Notes under the pieces: model-generated
What the model saw: the letters and a program-made list of their open reading frames with translations, nothing else
The model's database searches: none
What the model was told of the DNA's origin: nothing
Origin: Zonotrichia leucophrys gambelii
Lineage: Eukaryota > Chordata > Aves > Passeriformes > Passerellidae
Direction: 5' to 3'
Length of the DNA: 64,000 nt
Assembly (NCBI RefSeq): GCF_028769735.1
Contig: NC_088176.1
Coordinates: 19,715,501-19,779,500, forward strand
Made by a program: the position numbers and the translations under genes
Shown: positions 14,261 through 26,566 of the stretch, in pieces
Layout: every line of letters starts with the position of its first letter
How positions within the stretch are numbered: position 1 is the stretch's first letter

Positions 14261-14813
14261 TGCTGTGGTTCAACCCCAGCCAGCAGCCAAGCCCCACTCA
14301 GCTGCTCACTCCCTCCCCACCTGCAGGACCAGGGAGAGAACCGGGAGAGTAGAAGTGAAAACTTCTGGGCTAAGATAAAGACAATTTCATAGGGAAAGCA
14401 AAAGCCACACACACAAGCAAAGCAAAGCAAGGAATGAATGCACTCCTTCCCACGGGCAGGCAGGTGCTCAGCCATCCACAGCAGAACAGGGCTCCATCAT
14501 GCATAATGGTTACTTGGGAAGACAAACAACATCACCCCAAACATCTCCCCTTCCTCCCCCTCTTTATATGCTGGGCATGACGCCACGTGGTCTGGACTAT
14601 CCCTTTGGTCAGTCGGAGTCATCTGTCCCATGCACCCCCAGACTCCTCACCAGCATGGCAGTGCAAAAAGCAGAAAAGGCTTTGCTCTGTGTAAGCCCTG
14701 CTCAGCAATAACAAAAACAACTCTGTATTATCAACCCTGTGCTCAGCACAAATCCAAACCACAGCCCCTTACCAGCCACTGTGAACAATTCTACCCCAGC
14801 CAAAACCTGCACA
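14261..14813 (+). mobile_element. Solo LTR of an avian endogenous retrovirus
   Basis: A 553-bp element starts TGCTGTGGTTCAACCCC, ends in CCTGCACA, and is flanked on both sides by the 5-bp sequence CAGGG (14256-14260 and 14814-14818), a target-site duplication. TG...CA termini and a 5-bp duplication fit an ERVL-like (class III) LTR. Reading the boundary one base earlier would give a 6-bp duplication, which is typical of class II elements. The beginning (AACCCCAGCCAGCAGCCAAG), the TATA-like TTTATAT at 14563-14569 and the tail with CAGCAATAAC resemble a common bird LTR family from memory. No gag, pol or env sequence adjoins it, so it is a recombined solo LTR. Plus orientation is inferred from the TATA-like box. 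Confidence 0.8.
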
Positions 14814-17800
14814 CAGGGACAGTTCGAAGCTCTGAAGAAATCCTGAGCACTGATAGCTGCCTACAGTCCCACCAGATCTGGGAGCTGTCATTATAAAATC
14901 CATAAGACAGGTCCCTAAGGATATCATTAAAGCAAAAGGAGCCTGCAGGAAATGCAGTGTGGGTCCTGTCCTGATCTCTGGACCTTAACTGAGTCACTTG
15001 GTTTCTTGGGGCCTTTGTTTCCTCTGCTACCAAAAGAGGTAGAGAGGCACATTACTCACCCCTGTAAGGAACACCAAGCTCAGTACACTGTTACCATGAT
15101 TCATTGTCAATCAGATAAGTTGCCAAGGGTCAAGAACAACAGTGGATTAATGCCAGCACTGGAACACTGCTGGAGACTGAGCCATACGGCTTGCTGTATT
15201 TCTGATAATTATACAACATGTGATAGGCTGGTAGAAGCAATCACGTATCACCAGGAACAGCTAAGCCACAGCAACCAGGGACACTGAAATACTGAAGCCT
15301 CCTGAGGAACCCCCAAGAGCCACCAGGAAGAGCAGCTGGCATTCACAGTGACATCTCTGTGCACTGCCAGTACTTCTGGTGTCAGTTCCCTGCTGCATCC
15401 ATTTCAGAGGAATTGGAAATGCAAGTGCTCTTCTCCATCAGGTAAGTGCCACTGGTAGCACAGGGGCTATGCCATGCACTCAGGTACTCACATAATCCTC
15501 TCCCCTAAGCACAAGCTACAAGGTTGCACAAAAATATAAAAGAGATGTGTATCTGCCAAAAGTAAACATGTTTTAATATCCAGCTTCTTCAGGTCTGGAA
15601 ATAACTTGCCCTGAAATGCAACCTTCCTCAAACTACTGCCTACAACATCCAGCTCATACTGTCTGCCAGGTCTGCTCACAGCAAACATGTCTGCACAAGG
15701 GCAGGGTATGGAGGGAACCCAGCCCCCATCCTTTTAGGATGATTTATAGCTACTAATAATGTTCCCTTCCCCCCTCACAGTAAGGTCTGGGCTTATCTCA
15801 GTGCTGCCAAGCAAAAGGCGTTTCTGTTATTAAGAGAGGAGCACAGAGCTGCCACTGTGATGTTTTCCTGCTTTTATTTTTGTGACATCCCTGCCTGGTC
15901 CATGGGAAGCAGCAGGGGCAGGCATGTGGCTGGGGGGAAAGCAGGGAGAGGTGCTCAGAGCACTGGCCGCTATCAGCCAGCTTACACAAAAGGACTCCAA
16001 AAATGAACAAAAACTTCAGGCAAGCAGGGATCCAGTAGATTTTGTATCTGAAACTGCTCTGTTCCTGCTCTCAGATGATCTAAAGCTTTGTCCCAGCCTC
16101 TCTTACCCTTCCCTCTTGAATGAGCATGGAGCAGAGACCAGCAGGAGCCAAGGGACCAGCAGGCAGTGCTGTACAAGTGCACATCTTGTACAGGTGGGTG
16201 AGGCAGTTGAGCAGATAGAGCTGCACTTCTGCATGGATAGGCAAGAAGGGCTGAAAGATACTGCAAGCAACCAACCTTGTACAAGTCACAGCTTGTGCAA
16301 AGGCACACTTTCTTGTGTCCTTCAAAAGAGCTCCCTGACTTGGTCTGGGCCTCCTCCACTGGGCTTGAGCAGATGGAACATGGGCAGACTCACCAGGCAC
16401 CTCCCAGCTCCAGAGACACCATGGTTGGGTGAATAAAGCCCTGCACACCTCATAACATCATGCCCAAAGGCTTCCTCTGGAAAGGAGCCATGCCCTGCCT
16501 TGAGGTGATTGTTCCCAAGCAACTGGGTAACACTGCCATGAGGTCATTTTGCTGTTGAACAGACAATGCTGAGACAGGCAGAGCAGCACTGACTCATACT
16601 GTGTCCAAAACGGGCCCCAGAGTGATGCTCTGTTTGGTGGTGTTCTGTGTAAGAAATCTGGGCTACTATAGAAATATTCTGGATACTTACAACCAGATAC
16701 ATCAAACCACGTCCTTGATACCAGCTCAGACACATGTGCCAGAATATGGAAGAAATAAACAATCCCCAAAATCTACAGGTTTGATTGTGCACTCTTTATT
16801 CATGCAAAACTCAATGTAGTAGATAACAGTTTAGACCAGTTATAGGCTTGGACCCCTTTTTTAAAACAGCCTCCACAGATTCAGGATTGGCCTAGCAGCA
16901 AAGAAAGTGCTATGAAATATCAACTCTTCAGAAAGTCTTTGGGCAAGTGCATTTACAATAGAAAACACTTTGATTTAGCAGCAGGAGAAACATCTGGCTG
17001 CTTATTCAGCTCCCAGGACCTCTTTATAAAACTTCTGTCTGTCCCAGAGCTTGCCAAACACAACTACATTTTATATTTGATGTAATTCCCTCCATACATG
17101 CTATCTAACAAGCTTTGCAGTCCCTGGACAGGGGTACATGGTGCCTTTTTTCCTCCTGCAGGCAAGGATCCAAGAGGCAGCAGTGGGTATACTGAGGGAA
17201 GCTGCTGCCCTCAGCAAATGAGAGGGAGGAAGGGTGGGAAGCATTTTTATGAAAAGCAGCTCCCTGTGAGTCACGATAGATGGGTGGGTCGAAATTCATT
17301 CACTTTTTTCTGGCCTTCTCCCCTCATCCATTCTGGCACCCTACATGCTCACTGTGTCAGCTCCTCACAGTTTCTCACAGACCCTGCAGCCCGGGGCATC
17401 ACTCCTCACTCCACACCTAAACCCATTGCAAGAAGTGATGAAGAGATAAGAAATAAGAAAATTAACATCAGCCAAGAAAAAAGATCTGGAGAAACTGCAC
17501 CTCTGTGTGTTTGAGAGGAAAACCCAGCTGGGTCATTGCTGGAAAGGACAGATATGAAGCAACATACTTCCAAGGCCACCAGTGACAGCCAGACATCTCT
17601 GACATTCACTTTAATCCTCCCCACCCACACACACTGCTCTTTTACCATGAGTAATGTCCTCAGCACTGGAGTATTATGCTAAGCAGTCAAAGTTTCTCCC
17701 AGCAAAAGCATGCAGCTGGGTCAGCAGAGATCAGAGGCTATGAGAAAACTCAGACAAGCACATTCCCCACCCCTTCTCTTTAGGGCAGCAGGAATGATAT

Positions 17801-20800
17801 GCCTTACAACTGGCTCCAGGAGAGTTCCCTTCAGTGCTGCTCCTGTTCCCTGCACCATCACACTCTGGCCAGGCTGCAGCCCAAGCCTCACTGGCTGCTC
17901 TGTGCTGGCCCAGACCACATCATCACCAGGAGACAAGGAGGAGAAGGGGGTGATACCTCTGGCTGGTGAAACCCCTGAGCACCAGCCCGCCCAGTGGGGT
18001 CTGGGCTTCCAGCACAAGCTCCTCTGGCAGCCCAGCCCTCTCCTGCCTGCCTTCATGCCCTACCCTGACAGCCAGAGGAGCTTTGTCAACACGAAAGGGG
18101 AAGGCATCAGACACTGCACAGAGGGGGCTGACCTTGGTATAAAAAGACATGGGTGAGAGGATTTGCTCAGACAGATGCTCAAATGGTGGTCAAGGAGTCA
18201 CTCAGCCTCACAGCTTCTTTTGCAACATGTCCCACATTAAAACAAATAAACAAGAGATTTTTTACAAGGCCTCAAAACCAGCTGAGTCTTTCCTGATGGT
18301 TTATTTCATCCTCTAAATAAATTAACACATCCAGTAATCAGCAACCATCTAAGATACTGTAGTCCAGAACAACATCAATTATCTATGCACTTTAGGGCTC
18401 TTATAATTTCCCTGTTTATACTGAAAAAAAAAAAAATCCTGTTATTTTGATGCTGCACCCTTCAAATCCAATTAATTTTACATAACATATACATTTCTTG
18501 ATGGACAAAGTGATTTTTAAGGGTGAAATGCACCAAGAAGCCTGCAGCCATACATAACTTGACATCTGGGAATAAAAAGCTTTCTTCCTCCCAAGAAGTC
18601 CAGCATTTGCTTTTGTCACCTAAAGTTCTAGGGCTTAAAGCTCTCACATAATGTAGAGGCTGGTACATTCACTCCAAATGTACAGTTCTCTCTTTAGGCC
18701 CTTTGGGGAACTTTAGGCCCTTTGGGTCAGACATCATCCGAAAAGATTATACTGGTTGCAAAGAAGAGGTACAGAGAAAAGGGAACTCCAAAGTTTGGGT
18801 GACATCAAGCTGCTGCATAACCAATGAAAATTAATCTGAATGTGTGAACTGAGGAAAAGAGAACCCTGGGTGCTAGGAAAGACAAGAGTACTGCCCTGCA
18901 TGTAGCTCTGGTGGAAGGCATTTGATTAGTATCCCAAAAATTGTAAAAGTTTTTTTCAAGGTAAAAGTGCTCCTCCAGATCAGGAAACTGGACTGGAAAA
19001 GATCAAACCTGTCCTTGCCCCAAAGCACTTTGCATTTAACCCAACAATATTTGCTGCTTTGCCCTTGCTACAATTAAAGAAGATTTCTTTTCATCCAAAC
19101 CCTGGTAGTCAGGGAAATCAGAAAAGTCTTCTCATCTTCTCAGCAGCCATTCGTACCTTTAAGCACAGGATTTTTCCAGGAAACTGCCAGGATTGATGTT
19201 GATTTCAAAGCCCGTAGGGGCACAACCTGTGCGCTCTGACAGGGCAGACAGGGCTCCCACCAAGCAATGCACAGGGCATCCTGCTGTGCTCTGAACACCA
19301 GCCCAGCCTCTTCAGCAGGGCCAGAAGCTCTTGGCAGGTGACACCAAGGAGCAGAGTTCCACAGGCCCTCATCAGCTGTTCCGGAGCAGCCGTGCCTGGT
19401 GTGGCACAGCAGGGCTGGTGCAGCACAGCCCCTGCCCCACCCGCAGCCACGCAAACATCCCAGCAGCAAACACAAAGCCACCTTGCCCTTCCTATAAAGC
19501 CCAGCAGCTTTCCCAGCTGCCTCCCTCTGCCCAGACAGCCCCAGAACAAACCCCCAGCACAGTGCTGAGATTTGCAGTCAAGGGCACAAGCGCTGGACCC
19601 CGTGGCAGAGGAACTGCAGTCATAGGTGTGCACAGTGCAGACCAGCCAAGGCTTTCTGGGTGAGGAGGAAAGCCAGCCCAACCCTAAATCCTATCACATC
19701 CACCACACCCCATGTTTCCTTTGGCAGAGGAAAGGCCAAAAGGTTCCACTTTGGGAGCAGAGGGCTGCTCCCGGAAAGCCCCAGCTCTCCTCATGTCTCA
19801 GAAAAATAACCTGCAGCCAGAGTCTCTTCCCACCTGGGGCAGAGGCTGGAGCCAGCCCCCAGGGCAGTCACTGGTGCCTCTCAGCTAAGCCCTGGCATGC
19901 ACCAGGGGAAGGACAGTCTCCACCCATGCCATCAAGGGATGCCATTAGCAGGGTGACCCCACCAGCAGGGCTCTCCCTCACCACTGGCTCTGGGATGCCT
20001 TTACTCAGCTGCCTCCTACATGGGTTACTGGCTGACAGGGTAAGGACATCAGCTGGTACTAAAGCTAAATCTGGTATCTTTTCACACCACAGGATTCAGT
20101 CCCATGATTTCAGATGGGAAATGAATTAATTGATTGATTTCAGACCATCAAGTCCAGTTTTACCACTAAATCAAGCTTTAAGTTTATAAAGCTGGTTCAG
20201 AGGGCCATGCTTGAAAAGAAAACCAACACACTCAAACGCCCAATTATGATCCAATTCTGTATTTTATATAAATTCTGAGTTTTTAAAATTCCACAAATAG
20301 ATAAAATATCAGACTAAGCAGGAATGAATTCATTTTACAATGGTCAAAATCAGCAACAATCATCATGTTTGGATTTCATCTTTTTAACGTATTTACATAA
20401 CTGGACTGTCTTGAAACCAATTTTTCACTGGAAAACTGGTTTTATAAGAAAATGTCCAGTTTTATAGACTCCAAGAGACATCCTTAATGGAGCTGGGAGG
20501 TTTTTGACATGACAAAACAGCAAACATCTGTTTTGCCCATATTTTGGGTCAGATGCTCAAGATTGCTACCACAAACAACAAAAATCATCTCAATAACAAA
20601 GTTTATCAGACAGCTCCATGTTTTCAGCTGGAAACAAAAAGCCTCAATGTTTATCAAAATCAAATGCAACCAAACAGGCAACAGCTCATGTTACCTGAGG
20701 AATGGAGGGGGATGGGGTCTGTCAACTGCACTGCTTTTCAGACTGCTCCATTCCATCAGTGGCTGCTCATACAAGGTGCTGCTTGCTCCCTCCATCAGCT

Positions 20801-23441
20801 CCCAGCCTCAGTGGGATTTAACTGAGAACTACCCTGCGCACAGGTCAGCTCTACAGAAATGATTACTCTGTATGTATTGTGTCCATTCCTGTCTCAGAAA
20901 GAACTTCTCTCAAATTCTACCCCAGTGACTCACTGAAGAGTACATACTTGCAAAGAGCAGTAAAGACAAGGGCCTTTCCTACTCCTCTAAGGAAATCCAG
21001 CAGGCTTTGACCCAGAGTTCATTACACTGATCAACATAAGTTTGGGGTTTTTTCTGAACAAAAACTGCAATAAACTGTGTACCAGAACACTACAGTTTTA
21101 AAAAGAAATGCAAGCCAGAAACATCTGTGAAACATCCATCCTAAAGAGATAGGAAACTCCACAAGAAAGTCTCATGAGCAGTATTTGTGAAATCTCCATA
21201 CTCAATTCTCTCCATGAAGACCAGTCCAACATAACCAAGAAACCAGAAGTGTTCTCACAAAAAGATGCTTGTGATGTATTTGAGCCTGAAGCAGTTTTGA
21301 ACACGTATTTCAAGTGGGAAGTGAGGCAGTTACAAAAGACAAGGTAAGAGCAGTTGTGGAAATGCCACAATCTTTCATCTGCTGCTCCTCTAAGGCACAA
21401 CCAGACATTGGTACCATACAGCCAGTGTCAGCCAGAAGCCCTTGGCCAGGCTCTGGTGGCTCCCATGCTCATGGCACCAGTGGTCCTCATCCTTCTTGGA
21501 CCCAGGATTGCAACACCAAGTTTCAATGACTCCCTCTGGAGAACAGCCCAAACGGTGCTGCCTCCCACCAACACGACTGCATTCCAGTGCAGCTGCTCCC
21601 CAGCTCACTGGGAGCTTGCGAAGCCAAAAGCCACTAGCAAGAAGCTGAGACACAATGGTGGTGAGGGGCCATAAATACCAAGATAAACTCTAAAGCTTAA
21701 CAGCACAAGTATGATGGTGCCAGAAGCCAAACATGAGCTCCTGGCAGACAATGCAGGCTGAATTTAGGCACCTGGTTCAAAGAGATCTGCAAGACACCCA
21801 GCTGGGGTCTATGGCTGGATGGACGTCTCTCCTGGCATCCCACCAAGCCAGCACATGGAACAGCATGGTGATCCCATCTGTGCATCACTGGGACAGGCTC
21901 CACTGGCTACATGGGACAGCACTGAGCCCATGGACAGCACACCCAAACAGCAGCACTCTCAGTGTCAGGATGCCACTGCTCCCCACGCCCAGGGCAGCAG
22001 CCCAGCCCTGTGCACCTCTGCTAACAGTGCTGCTCACGAGCACATCTGTGCACCCACTCACCTCCCACTTGCAGCACAAAATAAACATAAGTGCTGAGGA
22101 GGGAGAGGGCAACCAAGGTAATGCTCTTATCACAGGTCACAGCCTCCCCACCCTCTCAGGTAACCCTTCTATCTCATAACACAATAGGACCAAGGCCCTC
22201 ACAACCCCTGGCAGATGTCAGTCCTACGGCCACAGCTCACCCCATCCTGTAAGGGAAAAAGGGCTCCGTGCCAGAAATGTCCCTGGTGAAAACACAGGTG
22301 CCAAATAAAATCAGCAAGAATATGTAAAATCATCACACAAGGAGGAACAGACTTTTTAAAACAGGTCAAAACTGGATCAGATATTTTTTTACATGGTAAG
22401 GGGAAGACTTGCCAAGAATTTCACTCCTGAGCCCAGGAGAAAAATCCAGGAGCCTTACGAGCAAACCACAGGAAAGATTAATGACTTGAAATCTGGGAGG
22501 GGAAATTAGAAGTGTCAGAGGGGTCACAAGAGAAAGCCCTGATAAGAGCTGCTAATTGTGAGCATTTACGTCACCACGATCAGAGAGGCTATTTTATTAC
22601 ATTTTAGTCTCTAGGGTCAGAATTTCTCATGAGGCAGTTATTTTTGCTGCTTTGCTGATCTATGTTCCTTGGTATGTGCCTATAAGCATTGATAAAGGCG
22701 ACCAAGAAGAGCTAAGAGCAGGTAGGGCTTTAGACACCCTTCTGCCTGAGATTCTTGCTGGAAGGAAATGGCAATAACTACCATAACAATGAAGTAAATA
22801 TCACTTCCCTTACAGTAAAGGTGCTTTCATATCCCAAAATGCTTTAGAAAAATGAAGCTTTATTACCGTAATTGAAAGACATAACACAGAAAACTAGTAA
22901 CTCACCCCCCAGCCCCGGTGGGTTTAAGAGCACTTGTAAGCTCTGCCCTTCCTACAGCTGGCAGCTTCCCCGAGGCACCCGGGCTCCTTCAGGCGGTGGG
23001 ACCCCACGGCAGGAGATCCCGTGGCAGGAGGCATTTATAAAAATTCACAAGTCTGACCATCCTGGTCTTCTTTGAGGGCAGCAAATTCACGTAAATTCAA
23101 GTTCTGGTACGTTCCACTTCCTACAGCCCTTCCTCACCTGAGGCATGCGGGCACTCCAAAATTGTGCAATGGTGGCAGATGCCAGAGCCCCAGGCTAAGA
23201 GCAGCTCGCTGGATGCCTCTGCTTTGCCGAGGGATTGCTGGAACGAGGAGCAATCCCTTCGTTCCTATTCCCATCGGGGAGACCTGCAGCCAGCCCCGAC
23301 AAGAGTCTGTGCAGTGCACCCCGCGCAAAGCCGAGCAGAGTTTGGGGCTCGGGGCCGCACACGGGCCCGCGGCTCTGGGAGCCTGCAGGGGACGGGGTGA
23401 AGGACCCAGCTCCCGGCAGGGTCGGGCACTGTGGGGACAGG

Positions 23442-23537
23442 TGGGGACAGGACAGAGAGCACCGAGCACCTATGGGGACAGGACAGAGAGCACCGAGCAC
23501 CTGTGGGGACAGACAGGACAGAGAGGCAGCGAGCACC
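23442..23537. repeat. 31-bp minisatellite, about three copies
   Basis: The unit begins TGGGGACAGGACAGAGAGCA and ends with CCGAGCACC. Copies start at 23442, 23473 and 23504, exactly 31 bases apart. The third copy carries a small insertion. A partial unit precedes the array at 23432. Confidence 0.88.
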
Positions 23538-24081
23538 GGCGTCTCACAGACAAACGCTGGGCAGAGGAGGGAAAAGCCATGTATATAACGCTAAAATTGT
23601 TCCGATGCAAAATTTTTGCCATTTCCTAACTAATTTTCTTCAAGGGGGGAGCAAGAAGGACTTCGAACAGAGACGGGCAGAGGCACTAAATACACCTTAA
23701 CATGGCTACTGTAAACAAAGGCTCTTAACTATACATGGCAAGCAAAGCCTGAGAGCCCTCAGCCATCCTCGGTGAGACGGGTTCCCACAGGCTGGGCTGC
23801 CAAACCCGAACCGGGGCTCAGGGAATTCCTACTGCCTGCAGGGTCCCTATGGACAGGCCGAGGAGGGAAGTTCGGTGGGACGCAAAGACCCCGTCTGCTA
23901 CAGCTGAAGGGGCTGAATGTGCCACCACCGATTTCACCGTAAACATGAAAACTCAAACAAACTAAAAAACAGGGGGGAGAAAAGGACAAGCCCATCTCCC
24001 GCCCCGTCTTTGCAGCTGTGCCACCTGCCAGCCCGAGCCGACCCCGCCGCCCCCAGCACCGCCCGCCGCAGCCCGCCCTAC

Positions 24082-24177
24082 CCTGGAGATGGCGAGGGGC
24101 TGCTCGAAGTCGCGGCCGCCCACCAGGCGGAAGCCCCAGGGCCCGGGGCCCGAGAGCACGATGCGGTGCGTCCCCAT
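24082..24177 (-). CDS. PDLIM1: PDLIM1 coding exon 1: start codon and first half of the PDZ domain
   Basis: The exon encodes 32 residues, the same count as human PDLIM1 exon 1. The start codon was chosen because the reading frame upstream is only GC-rich CpG-island sequence without recognisable protein. The segment [19 protein letters not shown] contains the carboxylate-binding loop (PWGFRL, the GLGF equivalent) that receives the C-terminus of alpha-actinin. The exon ends ...ATCTCCAGG followed by a GTAGGG donor, in phase 0. The first residues (MGTHRIVLS) differ from the mammalian MTTQQIDLQ type, which is usual for this variable tip. Confidence 0.95.
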
Positions 24178-24460
24178 GTGCGCGCTGCACCTCGCGGCTG
24201 GCTCCGACAGCCCCGCCGCCCGCACCGGCCCGGCCCGGCCCGGCCCGCCCCCGGCCCGCCCCGCCCGCCGGGCGCGCCCCGCCCCGGGCAGCAGCGCCCG
24301 CTCCCCGCCGCCTCCCCGGCTGGAGCCGCTCCCCGGCTCGGGGCAGGCCCGCCCGGGGCAGGGCGGCTGCCGGGCTCGGGAATCCCAGCGCCCCTCAGCC
24401 GCTCCCTGCGGGCAGGCAGGACAAGCCCCCGGCACGCAGGCGTGAGTGCCCCGGTGCGGC
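24178..24460 (-). promoter_or_regulatory. PDLIM1: PDLIM1 promoter, 5' UTR and CpG-island core
   Basis: This is the most GC- and CpG-rich stretch of the window and lies directly upstream of the PDLIM1 start codon. It contains repeated GC-box-like cores (CCCGCC/GGGCGG types) and a run of CCCGG pentamers near 24226-24250. No TATA box is evident, so a dispersed CpG-island start site is likely. The exact transcription start cannot be placed from sequence. Confidence 0.8.
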
Positions 24461-26374
24461 ATCTCCCAAGCAAATACTCTCCAGCCTGGAGCAATGTTAA
24501 CTCTGAAACCTAATGGGGGCGATGGAATTAAGCGGCCCTGCCTGCAGTTTCCCCGTCAGGATGGGATGAGTGAGGTGGAGGTGGAGCCTGTTACCTCTCT
24601 GCTAATTTATCCCAGGTTCACTGATTTAAACAGCATTTTCTTTCTCTCTAGCCCCTTAAGCACGGTGCCACCAATAAAAGGAATTCTTCTATACAGGTTT
24701 TTCAGTCAACCTTCTTATGTGTGATTTAGGGAAAATAGTTATTTCAGTTGCATATTAAGCCCTCAGTAATCTGATGGTGGACAAGTGGAAAGGGTTGGTC
24801 ACAGAACCGGCACTGGCATTTGCACCCGGAGTGCAAGCATTGCTGCTCACTTAGTTAATGAATACAGCTCACCCATAAGCACAACATCAGCGAGTTGTAT
24901 CTGAAGCTGGGATCCAGCCACAGCTGGGGAGCATGGAGCAGGCAGCAAGCAGGAATGATGCAAGTCATCCAGGTACTGGTCCTACAAGACACGGCCGCAA
25001 ATGATCCCATCACAAGGCACACCCTCACTTCTGCAATTCCCTTTTGTGGTTGTGCCCTTTTTCCTGCATTAGCTTGTCTTTTCACAGGTTATTTCTTTCC
25101 AGGGTCCATGTGTCCAGACCATTAATTTCATTCCTAGCAGAGAGAAGTAGTTCTTCCACTACATCATTGGTGTGGCACTCGTGACAGTGAAGAAAGTGAC
25201 TGCTTTGCCACGGCAGTGTGCAGGATCTCCAGAGAGCTGTTGCACACTGCTGGGTCACCTTCCCCTCTCTGCTTGCCCATCTTCTGAAGTCACTAGCACC
25301 TCTAGCTTCCTTACCTTAGATTAGGTTAGAGTGAGTAAATACCAACGTTCAGCAGTCACAAATGAGTTTCTCCCCTCCCTGTCCAGGCTGATGTAAAGCA
25401 AAGGTGAGGAGTGCTTGTCAGCAAAGCCATGGTCAGGCTGCCCTTTGGCTTTTATAAAAGAGATCTGTGAAACAAAAAAGGGCTTGTGTCTGTGTGCTTT
25501 CTAAACACATGTAAAGTAGCCTGAGGCTTTTTCTGTCGTGGTAGTTTGGTTTTAGGATCAACTTGTTTACAGTTTGACTTCCTAAAAGCATTGTGAGTGC
25601 AGCCATGATGTTTATCTGTCTGCCTGGCCATCCAGGCACATCATCACAGAGTCTGAATCTGTTGCACAATTTTGGCTTAGTCTGAGATAGACGTCTCCAA
25701 AAAGTTAAAACTCCTTGTGAAATACCAGTCTTTAGGGTGAGCACAGTCCTGCACATGCCTTCCCTCACTCCTTCAGGAACTGTTCCCTTACACAAGGCAC
25801 GCCCAGAAAGTCCCAGCTAGGTGTATTGCTGCAGGGAGACAGGGGACAATCACCACAGACCTACAAACCCCGTGAGTTAATGCTGTAGCCATACCTGCCC
25901 CGGTAGGGTGCAGCTACCAGACAGCAGAGTCTTAAAGCTTTTGACCCAAGCCAGGGTTAAAAATGCACATGTAAGCCCAACACCAACTGACATCCCTTCC
26001 CCCACAGGCTGGCATTTTGAGTTTCTTGCCTGACTTAACCTGGGTGGTCTTTTCATCTGAGGTCGCAAAGACCCTTTGTAAACCAGTGGAGAGAGGTGTA
26101 CTCCTGACCTCCCAGGTCTGCGCGCACGCCACAGCAACTGTACCCTCACACCATGTATGGTGAGATCTGTGTGTAAACCAGCTTCTCCTCTGCCTTTATG
26201 CCTTGGTTTCTTTAAGCAAAAGTCAGAGCCAGCCTACAGCTCAGGAAGGACTGATGAGCTCAAGCCAAATCACAAGCAGGATCCTCAGGTGCAGGACAGT
26301 GGTGAAGCCCATGGCAGACAGCCACACGTCAGTGTGGATACAGTGGGGCACTAATACAAAAGTGCATTGCTACA
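24461..26374. other. Intergenic spacer between PDLIM1 and SORBS1
   Basis: About 1.9 kb separates the upstream edge of the PDLIM1 CpG island from the SORBS1 polyadenylation region. I see no gene, RNA or clear repeat in it. Proximal PDLIM1 regulatory elements could lie here, but none is recognisable by eye. Confidence 0.7.
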
Positions 26375-26392
26375 GGAACAACCAGAGTAGAT

Positions 26393-26398
26393 TTTATT
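26393..26398 (-). terminator. SORBS1: Probable distal SORBS1 poly(A) signal AATAAA
   Basis: The plus strand reads TTTATT, giving AATAAA on the transcribed sense. It is the last such hexamer before the spacer with no sign of continuing UTR. Other hexamers upstream could serve shorter UTR forms. Confidence 0.55.
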
Positions 26399-26510
26399 AA
26401 ATAACTTGTACAAGGAACACAATAGTAATTCAATAATTCCATTTATTAATTGCCAAATAGTAATCCACTGCAATAAGAAACAAAAAATCAACACAAAAAG
26501 AAGTTGCAGT

Positions 26511-26566
26511 TTGTGTGGATATGTGTGATGTGTGTGTGTATGTGTGTGTGTGTGTTTGTGTTTAAC
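26511..26566. repeat. TG/CA dinucleotide repeat, imperfect
   Basis: Interrupted TGTG runs occupy about 50 bases inside the SORBS1 3' UTR. The transcript would carry CA/ACAC, a possible hnRNP L-type binding tract. Confidence 0.9.

Larger units (their letters stand above)
12470..24081 (-). other. PDLIM1: PDLIM1 intron 1
   Basis: This first intron is about 11.6 kb. It contains the LTR at 14261-14813, a 184-codon open frame at 15882-16436 that I do not accept as a gene, and a 31-bp minisatellite near 23.45 kb. Its last 200 bases belong to the CpG island. The rest is unremarkable unique-looking sequence. Confidence 0.75.
1..24460 (-). other. PDLIM1: PDLIM1 gene, 5' part (promoter to intron 3), cut by the left edge
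   Basis: PDLIM1 (CLP36, elfin) is a cytoskeletal adaptor with an N-terminal PDZ domain, an internal ZM motif and one C-terminal LIM domain. In the known family the PDZ domain binds alpha-actinin on stress fibres. Three exons are readable on the minus strand (24082-24177, 12318-12469, 2651-2735). They join in frame to 110 complete codons plus one split arginine codon, with the conserved spacing of the mammalian protein. The residues match PDLIM1 better than PDLIM3 or PDLIM4, for example [15 protein letters not shown] and [12 protein letters not shown]. The following exons, which would encode the ZM and LIM parts, are not in the window. SORBS1 lies immediately upstream in the same orientation, as in human, which supports orthology. 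Confidence 0.93.
23900..24460. other. CpG island around PDLIM1 exon 1
   Basis: CpG dinucleotides are dense from about 23.9 to 24.45 kb and rare on both sides. The island covers the upstream region, exon 1 and the beginning of intron 1. Long open frames seen here in several frames and on both strands are a by-product of low stop-codon frequency in GC-rich DNA. Confidence 0.85.

Noticed and set aside
19140..22180. Several open frames of 100-158 codons on both strands in PDLIM1 intron 1
   Set aside because: This is moderately GC-rich intronic sequence with frames on both strands and no recognisable domain or splice logic. The frequency is what chance predicts.
23917..24513. Long overlapping open frames on both strands (up to 198 codons) around 24 kb
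   Set aside because: They lie in the CpG island, where stop codons are rare. Only the minus-strand frame covering 24082-24177 has recognisable PDLIM1 sequence and a proper donor.
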